From positions 5,127 through 69,126 of the forward strand of contig DJSH01000052.1 in NCBI GenBank assembly GCA_002440225.1: a stretch of 64,000 nucleotides of DNA, read 5' to 3'. Below are positions 7,050-13,814 of this stretch, in pieces. This DNA is from Candidatus Segatella violae. Lineage in GTDB: Bacteria > Bacteroidota > Bacteroidia > Bacteroidales > Bacteroidaceae. The translations under genes and the position numbers were made by a program. The notes under the pieces are model-generated. The model saw only the letters and a program-made list of their open reading frames with translations, did not search any database and was not told where the DNA came from. Every line of letters starts with the position of its first letter. Position 1 is the stretch's first letter.

Positions 7050-8311
7050 TGAGCAAGTTTAGTTTGAACAGTCTAGGCAAGGCACTCTCCGAGAAGAGCG
7101 GCTTGACCCCTGTGGAGGCAGAGCTCTTCATCCGCAAGATGTTTGATGTCTGCAACCAAGGTCTCGACCAAGACAAGCTGGTGAAGATAAAATGGCTAGG
7201 CACCTTCAAGGTACAGGCTGTGAAAGACCGTGAGAGCATCAATGTGAACACGGGCGAGCGCATCGTCATCGAAGGCAGAGACAAGCTTTCGTTCACCCCC
7301 GACAACATCCTCAAGGAAATAGTCAACAAGCCTTTCGCACAGTTTGAGACCGTCGTGGTGAACGACGGCGTAGACTTCTATGCCATCGACAAGAAATTCG
7401 ACGAGGAGGAGAATGAAGAAGCTAAGGACGAGATAAAGGAAGAAGCTAAGGACGAAATACGCTCTATCGCTGAAGAGACAGCTAGCCAAGCTATCGAGGA
7501 AACGAGTAATACTGTCGAAGAGGCTACAGGGGTTTCGGCGGATTTGCAATCCGACGAGCAAGCAAGCTTGAACCAGCCAAGTTCAGCCGAGCCTGCCAGC
7601 GAAGTAATCGACTTCCTCGAAACAAAAGCCCCATCCAAGCCAAGCTCAGATGTAATAATTATAGGTGAAAATCAGCCAGAAGACCCAGACCTTGAGCATG
7701 AGGATCCAACTTCCGACAGTCATCACCTGCTCATTCCTCGCTACATGGTTGTGGCGGCGAGCATCGTCGTGGTAGCTCTGATAGCCGGCATGGGATGGTT
7801 TGCCTTCAACTACGGCAAGATGGCAGCCCAGCGCGACGATCTCGCCATGCAGCTCAACAAATATCATCATGCCCCGGCTCCCAAGCCTTCCCCTGCCAAG
7901 CCTTCGGCACGAGCACAAATGAGCCAGGAGCAACTTATGCGCCAGAAAGCCATCGAGGATAGCATCAGAATGGTACAAGCAAGCGAGGCTGTAAAGACTG
8001 CAGAAAAATCAGACAACGCCGAGGCTGCAAAACAAGCCTCAAGCCAGTCTGCTGCCGAGGCGAAGACCAAGCAAGCTGCTTCAACGTCTAGCAAATACGA
8101 CAGCGATGAAAGGATTCGTACTGGAGCTTATCGCATCACGGGCGTAGCGGATGTCGTAACTGTGAAGGCAGGCCAAAGCATCGAGAACATCAGTAAGCGT
8201 TATCTCGGTCCAGGCATGGAATGCTATGTAGAGGCCATCAACGGCACAACGACCGTCAAGGAAGGACAGAAAATCAAGATTCCTAAACTTGAACTAAAGA
8301 AGAAGAAATAA
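7049..8311 (+). CDS. HU-domain protein with transmembrane helix and C-terminal LysM-like domain
   Basis: The protein has 420 residues in four parts. Residues 1-95 are HU-like (LGTFKVQ, NVNTGERIVIEGRDKLSF). Residues 115-230 are an acidic, Glu/Ala/Ser-rich linker with near-repeats of EEAKDEI. A single membrane helix lies at about 232-256 (VVAASIVVVALIAGMGWF). An Ala/Lys/Gln-rich periplasmic stalk leads to a LysM-like domain at about 361-415 (VTVKAGQSIENISKRYLG...EGQKIKIPKL). The predicted topology is DNA-binding domain inside and peptidoglycan-binding domain outside. This suggests a link between nucleoid, inner membrane and cell wall, which is inference. The gene overlaps the upstream HU gene by one base and is followed by a terminator. 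Confidence 0.85.
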   Translation: MSKFSLNSLGKALSEKSGLTPVEAELFIRKMFDVCNQGLDQDKLVKIKWLGTFKVQAVKDRESINVNTGERIVIEGRDKLSFTPDNILKEIVNKPFAQFETVVVNDGVDFYAIDKKFDEEENEEAKDEIKEEAKDEIRSIAEETASQAIEETSNTVEEATGVSADLQSDEQASLNQPSSAEPASEVIDFLETKAPSKPSSDVIIIGENQPEDPDLEHEDPTSDSHHLLIPRYMVVAASIVVVALIAGMGWFAFNYGKMAAQRDDLAMQLNKYHHAPAPKPSPAKPSARAQMSQEQLMRQKAIEDSIRMVQASEAVKTAEKSDNAEAAKQASSQSAAEAKTKQAASTSSKYDSDERIRTGAYRITGVADVVTVKAGQSIENISKRYLGPGMECYVEAINGTTTVKEGQKIKIPKLELKKKK

Positions 8312-8330
8312 CTTCCACCCATTAAATGAT

Positions 8331-8362
8331 AGAGGCTGGGCTATAAGCTCGGCCTCTTTTTA
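8331..8362 (+). terminator. Rho-independent terminator after the HU-LysM gene
   Basis: An inverted repeat AGAGGC...GCCTCT with a short ATA loop is followed by five T. It closes the ftsY-rimO-HU series. Confidence 0.8.
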
Positions 8363-8429
8363 TTTGAAAAAGCGCAATAAGCAAATATTTACACATTCTA
8401 CGAAGAGTAGAAATCATTGATTTCCACCG

Positions 8430-8657
8430 TCACGGCTCCCCCAGATACTCGTAAATGCACGCTACCATGTTGGGCGAGAAATACTGGCTGTGCTTGTTGT
8501 ATCCCAAAAGCAGCAACTTATCCCAAAGCTCGGTGTTGCAACGTATCCATGCCATGAGATGATGCCGGGCCACGTTCTTGTCTTCTGTCAAGGGAAAATA
8601 ACGGCAGGCTAGCTCCAGCTTACCTACCATTTGCGATGATTGTTTCTCGATTTTCAT
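8430..8657 (-). CDS. DUF4248-like small protein
   Basis: The 75-residue basic protein starts MKIEKQSSQMVGKLELACRY and has a Trp-containing helical centre. It resembles the DUF4248 family, which in Bacteroides and Prevotella commonly sits next to an N-acetylmuramoyl-L-alanine amidase, an HU-type protein and a smalltalk peptide. Its function is unknown. Here it lies 120 bases beyond an amidase gene on the same strand, and the usual HU neighbour is absent. A -7 box lies 45 bases upstream, so it probably has its own promoter. The family name is from memory of the pattern. Confidence 0.65.
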   Translation of the reverse strand: MKIEKQSSQMVGKLELACRYFPLTEDKNVARHHLMAWIRCNTELWDKLLLLGYNKHSQYFSPNMVACIYEYLGEP

Positions 8658-8701
8658 TGTGTATTCATTTTATAAAAAAGATGTAGTTATGTTTACAGAG
8701 C

Positions 8702-8709
8702 CAAAGATA
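8702..8709 (-). promoter_or_regulatory. -7 box for the DUF4248-like gene
   Basis: The minus strand reads TATCTTTG (TAnnTTTG), 45 bases upstream of the start. Confidence 0.6.
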
Positions 8710-8777
8710 CCCAAAAAGAGTGACATCAGTGCCACACTTTTCTTGTTATATACCATAATTTATAAATAGGTAATCTA

Positions 8778-9209
8778 TCACTTACCATCATCTATCAAAG
8801 ACTGGAGCTTCCAGGCATTGAACGACGGACAGCATTTCTGCATACCCGGCAAATCTCGATGTCCCAATACGGTACGGATGCTAGGAAATCGATGGCGCAG
8901 ATCGCAGATGAGCCGTTTCATCGCCTCCTTCTGTGCAGGTGTCCGGGTGTCGGCGATGCAGCCGTTCTCGTTCAGACCGCCCTCATAACAGATGCCGATG
9001 GAGTGACCGTTCCAGCCCCTGGCGTGGGAGCCCATGCGCTCTATCGGGCGACAAGGGTGGATGATGCCATCCAGCGTGATATAGTAATGGTAGCCGATGT
9101 CAGTCCATCCGTTCACCTCCACGTGGTCGTGGCGCAACTGCTCCAGCGTATATCGGCGGTTGCAACGCGATGCACTACAGTGCATCACTATCATGTTGAT
9201 CTTTCTCAT
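8778..9209 (-). CDS. N-acetylmuramoyl-L-alanine amidase (Amidase_2/PGRP type)
   Basis: The 143 residues form a single Amidase_2 domain like T7 lysozyme, which cuts the bond between MurNAc and L-Ala in peptidoglycan. Motifs in order: MIVMHCSAS (first zinc ligand His10), TDIGYHYYI (active-site Tyr/His region), HSIGICYEGG, and GHRDLPGMQKCCPSF near the end. The usual final His/Asp-Pro-type ligand region reads CCPSF. There is no signal peptide, as in phage endolysins. It starts 13 bases after the smalltalk ORF and is preceded by an AGGAGG site, unusually strong for this phylum. Confidence 0.9.
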   Translation of the reverse strand: MRKINMIVMHCSASRCNRRYTLEQLRHDHVEVNGWTDIGYHYYITLDGIIHPCRPIERMGSHARGWNGHSIGICYEGGLNENGCIADTRTPAQKEAMKRLICDLRHRFPSIRTVLGHRDLPGMQKCCPSFNAWKLQSLIDDGK

Positions 9210-9214
9210 CCTCG

Positions 9215-9220
9215 CCTCCT
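9215..9220 (-). promoter_or_regulatory. Strong Shine-Dalgarno site of the amidase gene
   Basis: On the minus strand AGGAGG lies five bases before the ATG. Most genes in this window lack a recognisable site of this strength, so this start stands out and fixes the amidase N-terminus. Confidence 0.7.
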
Positions 9221-9222
9221 CC

Positions 9223-9336
9223 CTAGCGACACGAAGTCACACCCAATGTGCCAAGAACGGCGGTTAACACTGTTATCAAGAACTTGCCGGCTACATATAT
9301 ATACCTAAAAAATAACGGACGATCTTCCCAGACCAT
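9223..9336 (-). CDS. Smalltalk-like small hydrophobic ORF ending in a lipobox
   Basis: The frame encodes at most 37 residues and ends FLITVLTAV...LGVTSCR. This matches the smalltalk small-protein family, which in Bacteroidales is found beside N-acetylmuramoyl-L-alanine amidases. The hydrophobic stretch followed by VTSC reads like a lipoprotein signal peptide with only one residue (Arg) after the Cys. The only in-frame ATG (9336) lies inside the terminator hairpin of the GH43 gene, so the true start is uncertain. A non-ATG start, or a decayed 5' end, is possible. The stop is 13 bases before the amidase start, which supports translational coupling. The function is unknown. Confidence 0.6.
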   Translation of the reverse strand: MVWEDRPLFFRYIYVAGKFLITVLTAVLGTLGVTSCR

Positions 9337-9342
9337 CCGTTA
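9304..9342 (-). terminator. Terminator downstream of the GH43 gene
   Basis: On the minus strand AACGGATGGTC pairs with GATCGTCCGTT (two G-U pairs), with a TGGGAA loop, followed by ATTTTTT. It lies about 75 bases past the GH43 stop and overlaps the first codons of the longest smalltalk ORF. Confidence 0.7.
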
Positions 9343-9414
9343 CGTCTTAACCGCTGTTAAGTATTACTTTTAAATTTACCTTTTGAATATCTTTTGCGAA
9401 CTTTTATACATTCA

Positions 9415-11091
9415 TTACTTAGTTATTCTAAACCAATCTACGTCTATCCAACCACGATTGGTCTTACCAGCAGGCTCTTTGGCAACGAAGCCTAACTTGG
9501 CTCCTATCCACTTGCCCTCTTTCATCGTGAACTCCTCGCCCACCTTCTCGTATTTCTTGCCATCTTTACTGAAAAAAAACTGCATCTTACCTGCTTTTAC
9601 AACCATGCGCATATACACAGCTTCGTGGGTGGCAGGCTGATAATCTATCTTATCAACGGAAGTTGGCTTCAATGTTTCTAGAACATTTACCTTTTCCGTG
9701 CCCTCCTTGTCTGCTTTTTCACAGGTGATTTGTTGGAGCTCAAACTTGTCTCCTACTCTTTTCACCACCAATGCCGAATAATCTAGTCCCATCATGATGA
9801 TGCCGCCCATCTGATTTTGGTCCTTGGCGGTTAGTTCCAGTTTGGCGGTTGCCGTAAAGTTGTCGGCAGGTGTCTTCTGAAGTAAAAGATTAGGCGTATG
9901 CCAGATGGTCTCGTCGCTCTTGTTGGTATAGATGCGAAATTTACCCATGGCCGTAGGCATGCCATACCATTGTTGGTAGTTAGCGTGCCACTGCCACTGC
10001 ATTCCAAGCTTTGACTCGTTGAACTCATCACTCTCAACCGGGTTCATGTTAACGTGGCTACTAGCCATAGGCATCTTGTAGGTCTCGTAGGGCTCACCAC
10101 AATAGCCCTTGGCGGGTACCTTGCCCATCACTGGCCAATTGTCTTTCCAGATGACTGGCTGCAGATGAACAACTCTTCCGTAAGCGTCCTTGTCCTGGAA
10201 ATGCAGGAACCAGTCTTCACCATATTTTGTGTGGACCCATCCACCTTGATGAGGCCCGTTTATTTTCGACTTACCTTGAGCCAGCACTTTCATTGCCTCG
10301 TAAGGTCCGTATGGCGACTTGGCTCTCATAGCAACTTGAAAACCGGTAGGAACACCGCCTGCAGGAAACATCACCCAGTACCACCCATTTCGTTTGTAGA
10401 ACTTAGGGCCTTCACAGGTGCGATATTCCGTGCCATTACCATCAAACACGATGACGGGGTCACTTATAGCCTTGGTGCCTTCGGCATTGAGTTCTCTTAC
10501 TGTGATGACTGAAGCAAAGCGATTTCTGGAATTAGCCCATCCATTCACAAGATACACCCTTCCATCCTCGTCCCACAAAGGTGAAGTATCTATCATGCCT
10601 TTGCCGGGAATTACACACACAGGCTCACCCCACTTGCCAGCAGGATTCTTTGTCTTTACCATGAAAACGCCATAATCCGGATCGCCCCAGTAGATGTAGA
10701 ATTCTCCATTGTGGTAGCTGATGCAAGGAGCCCATACGCCATTGCCATGCGAAGGCATGTCAAACTCTCGCTCTGGTTGAAGCTTTTCTATTGCGTGTCC
10801 AACCAACTCCCAATTAACCAAATCTTTACTATGAAGAATTGGAAGTCCAGGGATGCAGTTAAAGCTGCTGGCAGTCATATAATAATCGTCACCGACACAC
10901 ACGACATCTGGGTCGCTATAGTCTGCGTTTATGACAGGGTTTTTGTACATTCCATTTCCTAGGTCTGGATTCCAGACCTGCGACACGTATGGTTGTTTAC
11001 TCAAAGCCACCCCTGTCTTTGTGAGAGGCTTTTGTGCCAATATAGCAATGTCCGAAAATATAAACATCGCTAATAACATTTTAGTTTTCAT
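9415..11091 (-). CDS. Secreted family 43 glycoside hydrolase (beta-xylosidase/arabinofuranosidase type)
   Basis: The protein has 558 residues with a cleavable signal peptide (MLLAMFIFSDIAILAQ). The five-bladed GH43 propeller starts at NPVINADYSDPDVV, which contains the catalytic base Asp. The pKa-modulating Asp is in GMIDTSPLW and the catalytic acid Glu in RTCEGPKFY. A C-terminal beta-sandwich (about 360-558) matches the GH43_C2/DUF1349-like accessory domain. Family members remove xylose or arabinose from plant polysaccharides; the exact substrate cannot be read here. No SusC/SusD pair is adjacent. It follows the ATP-grasp-like gene after 62 bases. Confidence 0.9.
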   Translation of the reverse strand: MKTKMLLAMFIFSDIAILAQKPLTKTGVALSKQPYVSQVWNPDLGNGMYKNPVINADYSDPDVVCVGDDYYMTASSFNCIPGLPILHSKDLVNWELVGHAIEKLQPEREFDMPSHGNGVWAPCISYHNGEFYIYWGDPDYGVFMVKTKNPAGKWGEPVCVIPGKGMIDTSPLWDEDGRVYLVNGWANSRNRFASVITVRELNAEGTKAISDPVIVFDGNGTEYRTCEGPKFYKRNGWYWVMFPAGGVPTGFQVAMRAKSPYGPYEAMKVLAQGKSKINGPHQGGWVHTKYGEDWFLHFQDKDAYGRVVHLQPVIWKDNWPVMGKVPAKGYCGEPYETYKMPMASSHVNMNPVESDEFNESKLGMQWQWHANYQQWYGMPTAMGKFRIYTNKSDETIWHTPNLLLQKTPADNFTATAKLELTAKDQNQMGGIIMMGLDYSALVVKRVGDKFELQQITCEKADKEGTEKVNVLETLKPTSVDKIDYQPATHEAVYMRMVVKAGKMQFFFSKDGKKYEKVGEEFTMKEGKWIGAKLGFVAKEPAGKTNRGWIDVDWFRITK

Positions 11092-11153
11092 TGTTTTTGA
11101 AGATTTGTTTGTTAAGTATTATTTTGTTTATTCGTTTACATACTTGGACAAGA

Positions 11154-12284
11154 TTAGTGGAGCGGTGCATCTTCCGAAGGCTTGCCTGGAAGCACTCTAA
11201 GATGATAGCGATTGCCATCATATTCCACACGCATGATGTTGTTTCGGTCAACCTTCATCTTGATATCCGATGTTTTCAAGTGTTCAGCCAGGGCAAGGGC
11301 CACATGCCCCATTGTACGACGCAAATTCAACTCGATACAATCCACTACCCCATATCCCATTTTTGTGGCTTCGGAAAATTGAGAGTTTTCATCCCTGCTG
11401 CATATCATCATATCTACTCCAAGAGGACCGCTATAGATGTCCTTCAGCACTGGTTCCAACACGTCGATGATACGTTGGCGGATGTTTTCAAGTTGTAATC
11501 TGTCTATGAAGCTTGCCAACATCTCAATCTTGTCTTCCTCAGACGCCAAGACGTTGCCTGAATAGGCGTTCTTGATGGTGTCGAAGAGAGAGAGGCCACG
11601 ATAAACCATCTTGCCGTCACGCATTTCAAACTCCATACCGAAATCTTTCACCTTATTATAATAGGGTTCCACAGTTACACCGCCCTGGCGGAAGATAATG
11701 TTACCCATCCAACGTTCAAATGTAGGATAGCCACCTCCGGTACGGAAATCTTCGGCAGAAACATATTTCACTCCCCTGCCACTACTGCTCCAAGGAGCCT
11801 TGATGACGACGTTGCCCCAACTACGGATGAGATCTTTTACATGAGCCAACTCTGTAACATATTCCACACCACGTTGCAGGTGCTTGGCAGTCCATTCACG
11901 ACTACTAAGCTCGCGCATCTTATTTAATATACCATCCGTAGGCAACATGATCTCAGCTACGCCAAGACGTTCTAGTTCTCCTTTCAAACTGAAATCCCAT
12001 CCCCAAGGATGTACCGAATCGAGAAATTGAGTGTCGAGTAAATGTTGTAGTTGGATCTTGGTGATGAACTCCACCTTGTCGGCGAGTTTAAAACCTAAAT
12101 GGCGCACCTTGTCATATGCGTTGTCGATGTCATCAACAAGCACTAAATCGCCCTCTTCTGCCCAAAGCGCAGGTATGAAGGCTAAATCACTCCTGAGCTG
12201 TCGTCCTGCATGAGGAGCTGTAAACTGTCGTAAGTTTGAGGCCAAAGCCAAATCGTGTTCCGGATTGAAGATATGTAGTTTCAT
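11154..12284 (-). CDS. ATP-grasp-like protein of unknown function
   Basis: This 376-residue soluble protein starts MKLHIFNPEHDLALA. The open frame extends 21 codons further, but a -7 box sits immediately before this ATG, so the shorter start is preferred. The centre contains VVIKAPWSSSGRGVKYV, which resembles the glycine-rich ATP-binding loop of ATP-grasp enzymes. Later stretches (GPLGVDMMIC and VVDCIELNLRRTMGH) fit their metal-binding Glu/Asn end motif (E.N.R). Such enzymes make carboxylate-amine bonds, but substrate and pathway are unknown. It is upstream of the GH43 gene on the same strand. Confidence 0.65.
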   Translation of the reverse strand: MKLHIFNPEHDLALASNLRQFTAPHAGRQLRSDLAFIPALWAEEGDLVLVDDIDNAYDKVRHLGFKLADKVEFITKIQLQHLLDTQFLDSVHPWGWDFSLKGELERLGVAEIMLPTDGILNKMRELSSREWTAKHLQRGVEYVTELAHVKDLIRSWGNVVIKAPWSSSGRGVKYVSAEDFRTGGGYPTFERWMGNIIFRQGGVTVEPYYNKVKDFGMEFEMRDGKMVYRGLSLFDTIKNAYSGNVLASEEDKIEMLASFIDRLQLENIRQRIIDVLEPVLKDIYSGPLGVDMMICSRDENSQFSEATKMGYGVVDCIELNLRRTMGHVALALAEHLKTSDIKMKVDRNNIMRVEYDGNRYHLRVLPGKPSEDAPLH

Positions 12285-12288
12285 GCTG

Positions 12289-12296
12289 CAAAGATA
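12289..12296 (-). promoter_or_regulatory. -7 box abutting the ATP-grasp-like gene start
   Basis: The minus strand reads TATCTTTG four bases before the ATG. Transcription would start at or next to the start codon, so a leaderless mRNA is predicted. Confidence 0.65.
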
Positions 12297-12389
12297 TAAA
12301 GAAAAAGTGAGAAAAATCGCATAAAATGGCAAGTTTTGCTTAGACAAGTGCTAAATAATGAAAAAAAAGTTACTTTTTGCTATCTAGAG

Positions 12390-12420
12390 TTTGCAAATTA
12401 GAAATATTTAATTACCTTTG
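12390..12420 (+). promoter_or_regulatory. Full Bacteroidota promoter of the AAA/DUF4143 ATPase
   Basis: TTTG at 12390-12393 (-33 box) and TACCTTTG at 12413-12420 (-7 box) are separated by 19 bases, the consensus arrangement. The start codon is 36 bases downstream. Confidence 0.8.
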
Positions 12421-12456
12421 CACTAGAAAAAACAAATAAGAAACAAACGACAACTC

Positions 12457-13647
12457 ATGGAAGAAGCATTCTTCAGAACACATACATACCTCGTAGAGCA
12501 TACGAACGCCCCAGTAAGACGCACATTAATGGACGAAATAGACTGGAGCGATCGCATGATAGGTATCAAGGGGACTAGAGGCGTAGGGAAGTCTACCTTT
12601 CTCCTCCAATATGCAAAGGAGCATTTTGGTCCGACCGACTGTAAATGTTTGTATGTGAATATGAACAACTTCTATTTCCAGAGCCGAGGCATCGCGGATT
12701 TCGCAGGCGACTTTGTGCGCCAAGGTGGAAGGACACTACTGATCGACCAAGTTTTCAAGCAGCCCGACTGGAGCAAGGAGTTACGTAAGTGTTACGACAT
12801 GTATCCAGAGCTCAAAATTGTATTTACGGGTTCAAGCGTGATGCGACTCAAGGAAGAAAATCCTGAGCTCAATGGCATCGTAAAGAGTTACAACTTGAGG
12901 GGGTTCTCATTTAGGGAGTTCGTAAACCTTCAGACAGGCAACGATTTCCCTCCCTACACTCTTGACGAGATATTGCACAACCACGAACACATCATCAAGC
13001 AAATACTGCCCAAGGTGAGCCCGATGAAGTATTTTCAGGATTATTTGCACCACGGGTTCTATCCGTTCTTTCTGGAGCATCGTAATTTCACGGAGAATCT
13101 ACTAAAGACAATGAATATGATGACAGAGGTGGACATCCTCCTCATCAAGCAGATAGAACTCAAGTATCTCACCAAGATCAAGCGTCTTTTCTACCAGCTG
13201 GCTGTGGAGGGAGCAAAAGCTCCCAACGTGAGCCAGCTAGCCGAGAGCATTAACACCAGCCGAGCCACCGTGATGAATTATATCAAGTATCTCGCAGACG
13301 CACGACTCATCAACATGATTTATCCGGAGGGACAGGAGTTCCCGAAGAAACCATCCAAGGTGATGATGCACAACTCGAACCTGATGTACGCTATCTATCC
13401 GATACAGATAGACAAGCAGGAAGTGATGGAGACCTTCTTCGTCAATTCTTTGTGGAAAGACCACAAGGTCAACCAGACGGGCAAGGACCATTACTACATC
13501 GTAGACGGGAAGAAGAGATTCCGCATCTGCGACGCCAAGTCTACAGCTAAGATGCGCAACAATCCCGATGTCATCTACGCCCGATACAACACGGAGGTGG
13601 GCAAGGACAACCGGATACCGCTGTGGTTGCTCGGGTTTCTCTATTAG
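12457..13647 (+). CDS. AAA-family ATPase with DUF4143-like C-terminus
   Basis: The protein has 396 residues. The P-loop is at 39-47 (GTRGVGKST), and the sensor-like strand is KIVFTGSSVMRLK. A winged-helix-like segment (NVSQLAESINTSRATVMNYIKYL) and a C-terminal DUF4143-like region follow. The family usually reads DEIHK at Walker B; here it reads IDQVFKQPDW, so Asp97 is kept but the catalytic Glu is Gln98. These solitary ATPases are very common in Bacteroidales, and their role is not established. It has its own promoter and is not in an operon. Confidence 0.85.
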   Translation: MEEAFFRTHTYLVEHTNAPVRRTLMDEIDWSDRMIGIKGTRGVGKSTFLLQYAKEHFGPTDCKCLYVNMNNFYFQSRGIADFAGDFVRQGGRTLLIDQVFKQPDWSKELRKCYDMYPELKIVFTGSSVMRLKEENPELNGIVKSYNLRGFSFREFVNLQTGNDFPPYTLDEILHNHEHIIKQILPKVSPMKYFQDYLHHGFYPFFLEHRNFTENLLKTMNMMTEVDILLIKQIELKYLTKIKRLFYQLAVEGAKAPNVSQLAESINTSRATVMNYIKYLADARLINMIYPEGQEFPKKPSKVMMHNSNLMYAIYPIQIDKQEVMETFFVNSLWKDHKVNQTGKDHYYIVDGKKRFRICDAKSTAKMRNNPDVIYARYNTEVGKDNRIPLWLLGFLY

Positions 13648-13814
13648 TTGAGGCTGTGGGCTGTTTGATGTCGGGAGCTCTGCTAAGATGACAGGGTTCC
13701 ATTATGAGTATGAGTTGTGAGCTCAAAACTTACGAGCTGCGGCTTCACTAGTAAGAAAAATTTAAAAAACAAAGAATAATACAAAACATTTTTAATATTT
13801 TATCTAAAAGTAAA

